Assembly (NCBI GenBank): GCA_032718475.1
Contig: JAUCBJ010007967.1
Location: 1-64,000 of the forward strand
DNA length: 64,000 nucleotides
Direction of reading: 5' to 3'
Source: Nemertoderma westbladi
Lineage: Eukaryota; Xenacoelomorpha; Nemertodermatida; Nemertodermatidae
Made by a program: the position numbers and the translations under genes. Below are positions 46,168 through 56,232 of the stretch, one piece after another. The first letter of the stretch is position 1. Every line of letters begins with the position of its first letter. Under the pieces are notes generated by a model. It was not told the DNA's origin and made no database searches. It saw only the letters and a list, made by a program, of their open reading frames with translations.

Positions 46168-49100
46168 GCCGGGGATATCAAACGAATGTCACCTCGCCTC
46201 CAGTCAATCTCCGGTAGTCATCACAACTGCCCTAAACCACAGAGCGGTTTGTCAGCTCAGGCGAAACCTCATCAAGCCCCGACACATTCGAAGCCTTCAC
46301 AACAAGCACCTGCCGTAGTGAAACCCCTACAAACACCCTCACAAGCTAAACAAACGCAGCATAATATTATAACACCAGTAATGCCAAAACTACGACCTAA
46401 TTTGTCATCCCCCAATACAACCCCTACAGAATCGCTATCAATTACACCGTTATCGGTACCACACAGCACATCAACCGTTTCAGTAGCCTTAACACCGCGC
46501 AGCTATTCTCCTGTATCATTAAGCGAGAGTATATCGAACTCCATATCAGTACCAAACACAATCCAAGCGATATCTGTACCACATACATCCTCAACAGTTC
46601 GGCAATCAAAGTCAATCGACTCTGAGTCGCAACAACAGTCGCCCAAACCCCGCCTTCAACTACTTGGGAGGGCGCATTCATTTAGTCGGACAGCCCATCC
46701 TATACCTATCGTAGTAAACCGACGTGCTCCATTGCCCGGGTGTGCTACCAGACACCCCCGAGTGAGCCCCACCTCCCAGACACCCGGTGGTTCGCGCCCC
46801 AGTGTAGAGAGCCCCACCTCCCAGACACCCGGTGTCTCACGCCCCAGTCTAGAGAGCCCCACCTCCCAGACACCCGGTGTCTCACGCCCCAGTCTAGAGA
46901 GCCCCACCTCCCAGACACCCGGTGGTTCACGCCCCAGTCTAGAGAGCCCCACCTCCCAGACACCCGGTGGTTCACGCCCCAGTCTAGAGAGCGCCACCCC
47001 CCAGACAGATGTTATTGCTCTGGAAGTGTCTCGGGTAAACCCCACGCTGCCCGCTTCCGTTGTCACTGACCCGTCTTCTTTATCTATCGGGTCGCCGCTG
47101 AATTCTCCCGCGAGCTTCCGGTCTCCCGGGGCCGGTAGAGCAGGGCTCTCCCCGGTCACCTATTTCCCTCGTTACAACTCGTCCGCTCCCTCATCCCCCC
47201 TCAATCCCCGCGGTTTACCCTCCTCCAGCCCGCGTAGTAAACCCGATGCCAAATCTCCCGGTCAGTTCAATCTCCGCAGGGCCTCAGTTCTCTCAGGACT
47301 TTCGATATCTCGAAGAGACTCCGCCAACAGTCGCAGGCCGGGCGCAGGCTCGCTCGCCAAAGTAACTGTTAATGTGTGGCCCGCATCCAGTTCTGTGTCC
47401 ACAGCAAGCACTCTCTCAGTAACCAGTCCTAGTTCCATAGCAACCAGTGCCTCGTGCTCAGTGACTACTCCGGTTTCCATAGCAACCAGTGTCTCATGCC
47501 CAGTGACTAGTCCGATTTCCCTAGCAACCAGTGTCTCAGGCCCACTGACTAGTCCGGTTTCCATGGCAACCAATGTCTCATGTCCAGTGACTAGTCCGGT
47601 TTCCAAGGCAACCAGTGTCTCGTGCCCATTTACTAGTCCGATTTCTATAGCAACCAGTGTCTCATGCCCAGTGACTAGTCCGGTTTCCCTGGCAACCAGT
47701 GTCTCGTGTCCAGTGACTAGTCCGATTTCCATAGCAACCAGTGTCTCAAGCCCGGTGACTAGTCCGGTTTCCAAAGCAACCAGTGTCTCGTGTCCAGTGA
47801 CTAGTCCGATTTCCATAGCAACCAGTGTCTCAAGCCCGGTGACTAGTCCGGTTTCCAAAGCAACCAGTGTCTCGTGTCCATTGACTAGTCCGATTTCTAT
47901 AGCAACCAGTGTCTCATGCCCGGTGACTAGTCCGGTTTCCATATCAACCATTAGCCTGCAGCCTACAACAACCACTGTTTCTACAGCGATGGTGAACCCA
48001 TTGCCCGTATCCATTGTTTCCGTAGCAACAATTAACCCGATGGTCTCGACTAATCCGACTCTCTTGGCGACTACTACCAACCATGTAGTATCGCCTTCCT
48101 TCCATTTGGTAATCCTCCCCTCGCCAACGTCCCAGACTGGGGCCGCCCCCACACTGGTACCTCTCATACCGACCTCCAACACGAATCCAGCCATCACACC
48201 CACCGCAGGCCCCACCATTCCCACTGGTAGTATCCGAATCCACATACCTGTGTCATCAGTACCGGGGACTGTAGCCCAATTTGCCTCTTTGTCCTCCATC
48301 CCTTCCGGCCACACATTGACTAATACTAACACAATGCTGCCGAGCAGGAAACATTGTCGCGTCCGGAATACCCTGTCCACCCCGTTATTATCCACTGTAC
48401 CTATAATAACGTCCATCGATGGAAAAATATATAGTGAAATTGTTAGTATAGGATCGGAAGAACCTAAAAGTATACCAGTTTTATTAGCGAAGAAGTACTC
48501 AGAGCGAAAAATCGCAGCGAAACCTGAAACTGGAACTGAATTCGGGATGAAACCGACTCGTCGGAAATTTTCTCCAAAACTTCCGTCTCCCTCAATGAAC
48601 CGAATGATGTCGCCGTTGGTCCTGCGTAAACTCGCGACTTCCACTCGGGCCGAATACAAGGTGATCACCAAGTCCGGGATTCCGTCGTCCGTGGCGGGTC
48701 CCAGTGCCACCTCGGTGGTGGAGCCCGAAGGAAGCTGGGATGGCTCAGTGGAGGGGCCCCAAACGGCCATGGCTATGCAGCCGATCCGCGGACTTGTTCG
48801 TAAACGTCGCGAGGTCAAGTCTGCTACGATCCTGGATGACATCCAACTCGTTGACGCTACGCCGGCGTCCCCTTCCTCGGAGGTTAGCCTCCAACTCAAA
48901 GCGGATCCGGTACTAGCTGGTCCCGCGGTTCCACCACTATCAGGTTCAACAGCTTCGGGTTCCGCCGTTCCAGCACCTTCTGGTTCCGCCGTTCCACCAC
49001 CGATCGGTTCCACTACTCCGGTACTGTCAGCTGATCCGGTCGGGAAGACGGCGGAAACTCCGGAGATCGTGGCATCCACCTCGTGCGACACGAAGGGGAG

Positions 49101-49191
49101 TCCACGTAACTCTAGGAAAGTTCGGGAATACAGTCTACCAGACGGGAGAAGGTTAGTATATGGCAGCGGGTGGGTTGACATGACATACTAA
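46168..49191 (+). CDS. Large Ser/Thr/Pro-rich 3' exon with two tandem repeat blocks, unknown protein
   Basis: A strong 3' splice site (tgtattttaccttgcag) ends at 46167 and the frame stays open to TAA 49189-49191, so this is best read as a terminal exon of about 1007 codons. Without an upstream exon, the ATG at 46186 would give 1001. The sequence is low-complexity Ser/Thr/Pro. Five perfect-length 15-residue units (SPTSQTPGGSRPSVE type, 45 bp) span 46764-46988. Twelve 14-residue units (ATSVSCPVTSPVSI type, 42 bp) span about 47430-47935, partly as V/I-alternating 84-bp dimers. The less repetitive C-terminus has basic segments (LAKKYSERKIAAKP, GLVRKRREVKS) and ends GSGWVDMTY. The composition suggests an O-glycosylated or disordered protein. 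No domain is recognised and no signal peptide is in this exon. Confidence 0.6.
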   Translation, partial: AGDIKRMSPRLQSISGSHHNCPKPQSGLSAQAKPHQAPTHSKPSQQAPAVVKPLQTPSQAKQTQHNIITPVMPKLRPNLSSPNTTPTESLSITPLSVPHSTSTVSVALTPRSYSPVSLSESISNSISVPNTIQAISVPHTSSTVRQSKSIDSESQQQSPKPRLQLLGRAHSFSRTAHPIPIVVNRRAPLPGCATRHPRVSPTSQTPGGSRPSVESPTSQTPGVSRPSLESPTSQTPGVSRPSLESPTSQTPGGSRPSLESPTSQTPGGSRPSLESATPQTDVIALEVSRVNPTLPASVVTDPSSLSIGSPLNSPASFRSPGAGRAGLSPVTYFPRYNSSAPSSPLNPRGLPSSSPRSKPDAKSPGQFNLRRASVLSGLSISRRDSANSRRPGAGSLAKVTVNVWPASSSVSTASTLSVTSPSSIATSASCSVTTPVSIATSVSCPVTSPISLATSVSGPLTSPVSMATNVSCPVTSPVSKATSVSCPFTSPISIATSVSCPVTSPVSLATSVSCPVTSPISIATSVSSPVTSPVSKATSVSCPVTSPISIATSVSSPVTSPVSKATSVSCPLTSPISIATSVSCPVTSPVSISTISLQPTTTTVSTAMVNPLPVSIVSVATINPMVSTNPTLLATTTNHVVSPSFHLVILPSPTSQTGAAPTLVPLIPTSNTNPAITPTAGPTIPTGSIRIHIPVSSVPGTVAQFASLSSIPSGHTLTNTNTMLPSRKHCRVRNTLSTPLLSTVPIITSIDGKIYSEIVSIGSEEPKSIPVLLAKKYSERKIAAKPETGTEFGMKPTRRKFSPKLPSPSMNRMMSPLVLRKLATSTRAEYKVITKSGIPSSVAGPSATSVVEPEGSWDGSVEGPQTAMAMQPIRGLVRKRREVKSATILDDIQLVDATPASPSSEVSLQLKADPVLAGPAVPPLSGSTASGSAVPAPSGSAVPPPIGSTTPVLSADPVGKTAETPEIVASTSCDTKGSPRNSRKVREYSLPDGRRLVYGSGWVDMTY

Positions 49192-49251
49192 TACTATAGA
49201 AATTGGACCCCATGATACCGAGACCAATAAGATATGGTAAGCCCACTGTAG

Positions 49252-49362
49252 TATACTTGCAAGGTGGCCCAAATAATTAAATATTTTGGAATAGTACATG
49301 AATGATCATATTTTTAACACCTCCCAGTCCCATCTCTGCAGTGTTATTTTGTTAATTGGGCA
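49252..49362. repeat. Direct repeat D, copy 1
   Basis: The sequence from gtatacttgcaaggtg to gtgttattttgttaattg recurs at 50403-50511 with few differences. It starts about 60 bp after the stop of the large exon, so it lies in its likely 3' untranslated region. Confidence 0.75.
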
Positions 49363-49649
49363 CTATTTTATTTGGTTTAAAACTTAAGTTAATGTCATCT
49401 TGGGTTGTGTCTGTGCCGGTACTGGCCTACCTGCATCTATTTGAATAATTGATTGGATAATTTATTTGAATGATTTGATCTACTAATAATATGGCTAATG
49501 TAGAAACATTTTCAGAACAAACTACAAAAAGACTTAATCCTGTTACAAATTCAAAAGAGTGTTTCAATGGATGATGAAAAAAGATCTTCACGTAGTAGCT
49601 CGCTGAAATGTGTACAATGTACACAATAACCTTGGGAAAATTAGCCGAA

Positions 49650-50386
49650 GCACGTCAAGACTCGTTAAATGCAAAGAATGAGTTGATGTCGCGTATAGCC
49701 AAGCCCTCACAGAAACAGGGTGCAAGAGATAAACCCTCAGAGTCTACATCTACCGAGACTAGCTCATAGACAAGAGCGAGGAGACAGGCCCGCCAGGCAA
49801 GGACAAATCCGGTAATTCCACAAGCAAACACGCCTAATCCTTAACTCCTTGTTCAGTTCCTACTGATACCGGAAGGCCAACTCAACCGTCAAATACATTC
49901 GGACTGCGATGCCACCTCCTGGCAACAAGTTCCTCCTCATCGGAAGAGAAGGACAATTGCTCGAGGTAATCACGTCAAGGGATCGCTTCGTATTATCATC
50001 CCACAACCCCGGACTGCACCAACAAGAAAGATTTGCACATCGGTAGGCTAAACACCGATGTGATGGCCAGTTAAATAGAAGATTATCTCACACTGAGAGA
50101 GAATATTCAATTCGACGAAGTAAGTGATCTCCCACTCCGAGAGGATGCTCATCGTAGTTTCCACATAGTCTGCTCACAGGACGCACATGAAGCTATAATG
50201 AATCCTTCACTCTGGCAATCCGGAATCTCCATTCGGAATTATAGACATACCGATGAGGAGTGGATTCGGTACAGTGCGAAGCATTTATCCACACAACCTG
50301 AGGTTCCTACTGTCAACACTATACCCAAAAAGACTGACTACCAGTCACCTTCTCCTTGTGGAATATTGAAGGATTTAACTATGTAA
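49650..50386 (+). pseudogene. Decayed LINE ORF1-like remnant
   Basis: Several short plus-strand pieces can be read with stops between them. The last, 50150-50386, contains RSFHIVCSQDAHEAIMNPSLW followed by SGISIRNY, which resembles the conserved C-terminal block of some LINE ORF1 proteins (F-x-V...D-x-L-W-P-x-G-V-x-V-R). Upstream pieces are Ser/Arg/Gln-rich. The remnant is bounded by the two copies of direct repeat D. The family assignment is from memory of the motif and is tentative. Confidence 0.4.
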
Positions 50387-50402
50387 ATTGTAAATGTAAA
50401 CA

Positions 50403-50511
50403 AGTATACTTGCAAGGTGCCCCAAATATTGAAATATTTTGGAATAGTACATGAATGATCACCTTTTTAACACCTCCCAGTCCCACACTCGGTAGTGTTA
50501 TGTTGTTAATT
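50403..50511. repeat. Direct repeat D, copy 2
   Basis: Second copy of 49252-49362, 1151 bp downstream, directly after the ORF1-like remnant. Confidence 0.75.
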
Positions 50512-51391
50512 GTCCGGGACTGTGTGTTTTAAAGAACGCTTTCGAACTGCCTTTCCTCGGTACTCAAACTTACAGATAATGGGTTTGGAACTATCAGAGG
50601 GGGGTTGAGTCCACCCGATCAGTGATACCTCGACGCACTTGTCGTTACCATGTCGCAATGTTTATGTGCCGTTACTTGATGTACTATTTGCTATTATACT
50701 GAAACGGGGGGGGGGGGGGGGGTCAAGGTTATAGTGTAAAAATGATTTTCGATGCATTCGCATTCAAATAAATGCACATCTGATGGAACTCTCTAGTTTG
50801 GCCGCCCATTCTCCATGACATTATTAAAAATTGATGATGTATATCGTGAGGTTGCGAGTCTCCGTACCGTAAACACTATTAGGATGGAGAATAATTATGC
50901 GATAAACATGTTCTTGAAAGCTATAGTTACAATCTCTAACTAACAGCTATGTTGGAAAATTCTGTCCAAAAAGTTGAGCTAGAAACATTTGAATAATGGG
51001 TTTCAACAACCCATGTTGTCTGAATCGGGTGGTGGGAGTAAAAACCTGGTGATTTCCGTTTCATCCATTGTCGGACGTCAACTTGGCGTTTACTTACACC
51101 CATATAGAGTACCAAGCAGACGTACGAGATGCTTAACAAGCAGCACATGGCATCGCTTTTAATTAATAAGCCACATGGTTTAAATATTGTTAAACATCAT
51201 TGTATTCGTAGTCATTGGTAATGACAATTTTAATTAAACACCTTTTAAGTGTTTAGTTTAGTTCAGTTTATATATTATTATTTCTACGTAATATTTTTAG
51301 CCTTTAAAGTTAAATTAAACTTAGTTAAAAGTTAAAATTGTAAATTTGTTTTACAAATTTTAACAATTTTCAATATTATTGGACTAAGAAA
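50512..51391. other. Intergenic, upstream of methyltransferase
   Basis: No gene is recognised. A run of about 17 G lies at 50706-50722. The 200 bp before the methyltransferase ATG are AT-rich (tatatattattatttctacg at about 51270). No clear TATA box or splice site can be assigned. Confidence 0.4.
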
Positions 51392-52132
51392 ATGGCGAAC
51401 TCATTTAATATTGCGGAATTTAGCGACGGACTGAGAGGCAGTCTGGTTGGAGTGAATCAAGAAGAATCAATGGGAATCTACGACAAAGCGGCTCAAGGGT
51501 GGGACAAAATGCTGGGCGAGTTGGGCGACAACTACATCCCGGGATCGCAATGCGTTAAGTTCGTGTTGGAATCGATATCAGCGCGTCATTGGCGACCGAA
51601 AGTCATCGATATCGGTAGCGGAAACGGAATAGTTGGAGAACTTATACACAGAAAGACTGGCTTCCAGGGAGAACTCCACGCGATGGAGGGAAGTGAAGGA
51701 ATGATGGATAAAACTCGCGAGAAACCCATTTATTCGCGTTATTTCCAGCAGTTATTTAATAGGGATGATTGTGGTTTCCCTGACAACTCGTACGATATTG
51801 CGATTCTCGGAACGGTTTACGGATACGGCGCAATCGATTGGAAGTATCTCCCGGAGATTATCCGGATTATAAAGCCTCCGGGTTTGGTCGCGATATCTTC
51901 GAATACCGACCGACTTTTAGAGGACAGCCCCCAAGGCACCCTCGAGTCTCATCTCTATAAACACGTTGACAATGGCAATTGGAAGCTAATCCACAGGATT
52001 AAAGCAACCAATAAACCGATTCTAAGTTACCTGTTCGAAGTAAATGTTGATAAACCATCGCTTGTTGGTATTCCGGATATGAGCTGCGAAGACCTTCCCT
52101 TCCCCAAACCTAAAACTTGCGCCTGGAAATAG
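51392..52132 (+). CDS. METTL27-like class I SAM-dependent methyltransferase
   Basis: This is a 246-residue, single-exon frame with a good start context (aagaaaATGg). Motif I is VIDIGSGNG at residues 71-79. The acidic SAM-ribose position follows in HAMEGSEGMM (96-105). A post-motif block runs DNSYDIAILG (131-140), and the LPEIIRIIKPPG segment (153-164) matches the strand/helix before the GG turn of this fold. N-terminal IYDKAAQGWDKML (29-41) is like the Tyr-Asp...Trp start of METTL27 (WBSCR27) proteins, and the length fits that family. Substrate is not known from sequence. No intron is visible although animal homologues are usually split, so it may be a retrocopy. A 42-bp tandem repeat starts 55 bp after the stop. 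Confidence 0.85.
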   Translation: MANSFNIAEFSDGLRGSLVGVNQEESMGIYDKAAQGWDKMLGELGDNYIPGSQCVKFVLESISARHWRPKVIDIGSGNGIVGELIHRKTGFQGELHAMEGSEGMMDKTREKPIYSRYFQQLFNRDDCGFPDNSYDIAILGTVYGYGAIDWKYLPEIIRIIKPPGLVAISSNTDRLLEDSPQGTLESHLYKHVDNGNWKLIHRIKATNKPILSYLFEVNVDKPSLVGIPDMSCEDLPFPKPKTCAWK

Positions 52133-52187
52133 TAGATTTGGAAATTCTTTATTTCAGTTTGTTGTTTTATTCTATATGGTTTATGTT

Positions 52188-52439
52188 CTGGCGATGGGTG
52201 CGCATAAATAAACCAGTCTGGTTGTTAACCTGGCGATGGGTGCGCATAATTAAACCAGTCTGGTTGTTAACCTGGCGATGGGTGCGCATAAATAAACCAG
52301 TCTGGTTGTTAACCTGGCGATGGGTGCGCATAAATAAACCAGTCTGGTTGTTAACCTGGCGATGGGTGCGCATAAATAAACCAGTCTGGTTGTTAACCTG
52401 GCGATGGGTGCGCATAAATAAACCAGTCTGGTTGTGGTG
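52188..52439. repeat. 42-bp tandem repeat carrying AATAAA
   Basis: Six units begin ctggcgatgggtgcgcataa, with period 42. Five of the six contain AATAAA (cataaataaacc); one has cataattaaacc. The period is a multiple of three, so an open frame (WRWVRINKPVWLLT per unit) runs through, but it has no other support. It lies in the likely 3' untranslated region of the methyltransferase. Confidence 0.95.
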
Positions 52440-52842
52440 TTGCAACGGGATCGGGTTCCACAATTTTCGGGATTCGGGATTTTTAATTTTATTGCGGCCA
52501 ATTCATCCAAAAGTTACAATAGCTATCTACCCTGCCCTCTTTATAGGAGTAAAAAAATCTTTCGAGAAATCTAATGTTTTAAAAAATGCCTATATATGTA
52601 AAAATGTCTACTGACTTTTTTCAAATGGTTCGCGGTCGTAGTTTATTTCCCACTTACGTTTTTAATATTCTGCAAATTTTTTAATATATCTACTGACTGC
52701 AGTCTGACTGAATCGCTGCCATATCTCTATAATGTAATCGGCCTGCTGCATTGAAGCTGCACATTAGATGCTATGCCGGCTTAACAAAAATATTTTATCA
52801 CCACCATACAATCCGTAATTGACAAGCCCAATGCAGCGTGCA

Positions 52843-53130
52843 TTAAGAATGCTGTGCCGGCTTATCAACAAAGTTTAACCGCCACAACTCCCTATCCCCC
52901 ATGACTTTCGCGAGATTATTCGCATTTTCAAGGCATGTATCCTTTAGGGGGCGACTCGTCAAAGTCGTGGACTGTCCAGTGTCCACCATGCTTATTTTCC
53001 CAAGGGGCTGCCAAAGCACAAGATTATGCACTTGCTGGTCCTCAAGGCGAAATCAATGTCCTGCAAAGCGGAGGCGATTTTGTTCAAGTGTCAAGCTTGG
53101 AGGAATAAATGCGACACCTATAATGTTATA
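52843..53130 (-). pseudogene. LINE 3' fragment
   Basis: Minus-strand pieces encode LTLEQNRLRFAGH (about 53100-53055), then HNLVLWQPLG, then KVMGDRELWRLNFVDKPAQHS (to 52846). They match the C-terminal part of the LINE at 13830-14073, with frame breaks. The neighbouring 52730-52840 contains further copies of its 3' tail words (tgctatgccggcttaac, gctgtgccggcttatc). Confidence 0.8.
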
Positions 53131-53640
53131 TAGTGTCTGGTTGGAGATGTTTGCATTGTACTTGAATTGGTGAAACCAGCTGCCACATCTTAATGTATTA
53201 ATAATAATAATAATATAATATTCAATAAAAAGCAAAGCAACAAGTGTTTCCATCATGACATTCATGAATATATATATCTCTGTAGGTAGTTGTAAAAGCA
53301 AAACCGTTACCTATTCTTTTAATTTATTATTTACTATTTTTGTTTTTAAAAAAAATTTTATTTTGTTTTGGGAAAATTTTTATACAATTTTACAAATTTT
53401 TTAGTTGCGGAGCATATAAATTTAGAAATAGCAAATCCCGAAAAATCCCGATATTTTACCATCGGGATTGGGATTTTCCATCGGAATCCCGATTTTCGGG
53501 ACCGGGGTTTTCCGTCGGGATCCTATTGCAACACTAGTTCACTTCCTATATAAAGTGAGACTTTTTCGTTAGTTGTTCTGGATAGTGCACAATATTGTTT
53601 AATATGTTATTTATATTTCTAATATTGGCTTTTGGTTTAT
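53131..53640. other. AT-rich spacer
   Basis: No gene is recognised. A local repeat of GGGATT/GAATCCC words (tcccgatattttaccatcgg near 53446-53520) gives small inverted repeats. Confidence 0.4.
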
Positions 53641-53860
53641 ATTTATTTATAATTTCCCTTTAAATAGTCAAATATCATTTTAGCTACAATCAACCTAAGC
53701 AGTTAATTTCAATATATCGGAATCACAAGTAATTGTGGCCGTCAACTGTTATTAAAGTTGAAAGAAAGGAACAGATTACAGTGGCTCGTTATTCTAAGCC
53801 AAACAATAAACGACAGTCAACAGCACAAGCTATAGTTTCATTTTTGTTGGTAAAAAATGG
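53641..53860. repeat. Diverged relative of the 42153 MITE-like element
   Basis: The stretch gaaaggaacagattacagtggctcgttattctaagccaaacaataa (around 53762) parallels 42236-42285 in the MITE-like element. Ends are not identifiable. Confidence 0.4.
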
Positions 53861-54298
53861 TTGTCGGTTTATGGATGTAGTCTGTCGGCTTTATGGATGT
53901 CGGCTTAGCTTTGTGGATATAGACTGTCTGACGGCTTGTTTTGAAAATTTACACATTAATAGTAAACTGTTAATGTAATACATCTTAGACTTCTTGTTGA
54001 ACTTTTTCCCCTTTTTGGAATGGTTCTTTATCCCATTTTGATTTGTCGAAAACTTTTGAAGATATGTAGATTTGAAGAGCCTCAGATCGGGAGAGAAAAC
54101 CATAATCTGTCCCCTCCTGTAACCAACGTTCAAGCTGATAGAATCGCATATATATAATTGGTATCTCGGTGTAAAATAATCAGTTCTGAAATCGTCCTTG
54201 AAAATGCTTTCAATTGATGTATAATGTTCATACTCAGCATTTTTTATGTGTGTTTGGCAGTGTCAGTCGTACCATAAAACGTCCCCCCACCTGTAACC

Positions 54299-54343
54299 GC
54301 CTGTAACCGGGCTCTCATTACATTTACATGAAAGGTTACAGGC
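54299..54343. other. Hairpin, 10-bp perfect stem
   Basis: gcctgtaacc at 54299-54308 pairs with ggttacaggc at 54334-54343. Extra copies of cctgtaacc lie at about 54291 and 54360. Function unknown. Confidence 0.55.
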
Positions 54344-54889
54344 AAGGAAGTGTCCCACGCCTGTAACCAATTATCGTAGAAATTGTGTTAATATAATGGT
54401 TACCGGCAGTGGACAGGAAGGGACACGCAGCATATTTGTTTACAGATCATATTTAAGGTCCGCCAATACTCGCCTTGAATTCTACGGACTCTGAGCTTTC
54501 TGAATATATATCATGTGTTGGGTTTGAGAAACTTTATTTTTTACAAAAAATAAATGACTCTATGGTTTGGCCACTTTTCTCTATATCGCCCCTGGAGTGT
54601 GTTAAGTGACCCACTGAGAAAAAAACTTTCAGAATTTTTATTGCCAAACCGAACAATACAATTGTTGGAGTGAGTAACTGCTGAACTTAATGAGCCACTA
54701 CTGTACTATTTAGGAGGTATAATTTTAGTAGTCCTTGCCCTTATATCGAAACGGTACAGTCGCTTATCCTAATTAATATCACCTATAACTTGATCTTGTC
54801 TTGTATTAGACTTTCTTTTTATGTTGATATTTGCCATTTAGGATTTACAACATTAAACATTCTCAACTATTACTGGTTATACCCTGTAG

Positions 54890-55244
54890 ATTCCGAGTTG
54901 ATGACGTTGTTTGGGCGAAACTAGCCGGGCATCCGATGTGGCCGGCGGGAATCAGAGCGATTATTAAAGAGAAACACGGTCCGGATTCGGTCAGGGTACA
55001 AGTCGCATGGTTCGGAGACACTTCCACATCCATGGTCAAGGTAACCAAAGTCTGGCCATTTGCGGAATTCTTTGAGAGAAAGTTCCTCCGTCGTCGAAGA
55101 GATCATTACTACCTGACTGCTGTAAAGAACGCATCCAACAAGGCGAACTACCATATCCCCGAGAAACTAGAGAGGTCCTTACCTAAAAACCATCCTTACT
55201 CGAAAAACACTAGTCCACCTTCACGAAAATCTAGTTTAATGTAG
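54890..55244 (+). CDS. PWWP-domain exon
   Basis: The frame begins after a 3' splice site (accctgtag ending at 54889; an alternative with a better pyrimidine tract ends at 54841) and runs to TAG 55242-55244. It encodes FRVDDVVWAKLAGHPMWPA, the start of a PWWP domain with PMWP in place of the name-giving tetrad. VRVQVAWFGDTSTSMVK, the aromatic-cage strand region, follows, then VWPFAEFFERKF and a short helical basic tail (RRRRDHYY). PWWP domains bind methylated histone tails and DNA. The whole domain fits in this exon, and the protein ends soon after it. No upstream exon is identified here, so the parent gene is unknown. A fragment or retained single domain is possible. Confidence 0.75.
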
Positions 55245-55504
55245 GAAATTAATATATTATATATACCAAGTTATATTTTGTATTTAATTACTAATTAATA
55301 TATGACATCTTTTCTGGTATGAAAATAAGTTTTCGACAAATATAATTTCAAATTTTTTCTCAATTTTTTTATTATCTTCTTTTATATCGTTTACGTCAAC
55401 TATTTTTTTTAGATAAAATTTTCCACAAAGGAACTTTCCTATTTAATCCCGTTTAAAAATGTAATCCAGATTCCGATTATTCATTATATCATACTAACCT
55501 TAAT

Positions 55505-55664
55505 CGACATGCAGTATTGTATCCCGACATGCAGCATTGTATCCCGACATTCAGTATTGTATCCCGACATGCAGTATTGTATCCCGACAAGCAGCATTGT
55601 ATCCCGACATGCAGCATTGTATCCCGACATGCAGCATTGTATCCCGACATTCAGCATTGTAGCA
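55505..55664. repeat. 20-bp tandem repeat, 8 units
   Basis: Eight units of cgacatgcagcattgtatcc, with changes at two positions (tgcag/ttcag, gcatt/gtatt). Open frames across it are artefacts. Confidence 0.95.
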
Positions 55665-55679
55665 CCATTTAAAAAAGTA

Positions 55680-55850
55680 AATGCCATGCCGGGGTATCAA
55701 CAAAATTGCGGCCCCACAACTCCAAACAACAAACTCATTTATATATGGGGCTTCCAAAGCACAAGGTAGTGTACTGGCTGGTTTTCATGGGGAAAGCAAT
55801 GTCATGAAAAGTGGAGGCGGCTCCATTCAAGTGTCATGTTTGGGTTAATG
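55680..55850 (-). pseudogene. LINE 3' fragment
   Basis: The minus strand encodes LTLEW...HCF, then QPVHYLVLWKP and ELWGRNFVDTPAWH pieces. These are the same C-terminal region as 13830-14073, with shifts and deletions. Confidence 0.7.
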
Positions 55851-56232
55851 AGGCACCAAAAAAATAGAGAAAATTATTTCCAGTTCACCCGCCATTTTTA
55901 TGATGTGTAAATATTTTAATTTATTTCTATGGAATTAATTCACCCACCAAGTAAGTGGTCGGGAGGTGGAACTATCTCTGTTTCAAATCAGCAGCGTCAT
56001 CAGTGAAATCATACAATATCATTAAGATTTTTAGAAAAATTAGGGGGAGGGGCCGCGTCACTGAATTACGACACTTTATTCTAGGACATATGGGGATCAC
56101 AGCTGTATAATTTTCAAGTATAATTATTTATATCTTATACTATAAAATAATTAATTTCCATTAAATGGCAGGTGAAAATGCGGTTTAACTTAATCAACTA
56201 ATTAACTGCTTTAATCTTACCTTCTCGAAGGC

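Noticed and set aside
47262-49181. 639-codon minus-strand frame opposite the large exon
   Set aside because: It is the shadow of the repetitive plus-strand frame, which has the better splice signal and stop. Pro/Ser codons on one strand give an open frame on the other.
52117-52614. 165-codon frame with WRWVRINKPVWLLT repeats
   Set aside because: Created by a 42-bp tandem repeat in the likely 3' untranslated region; it starts inside the methyltransferase and has no other support.
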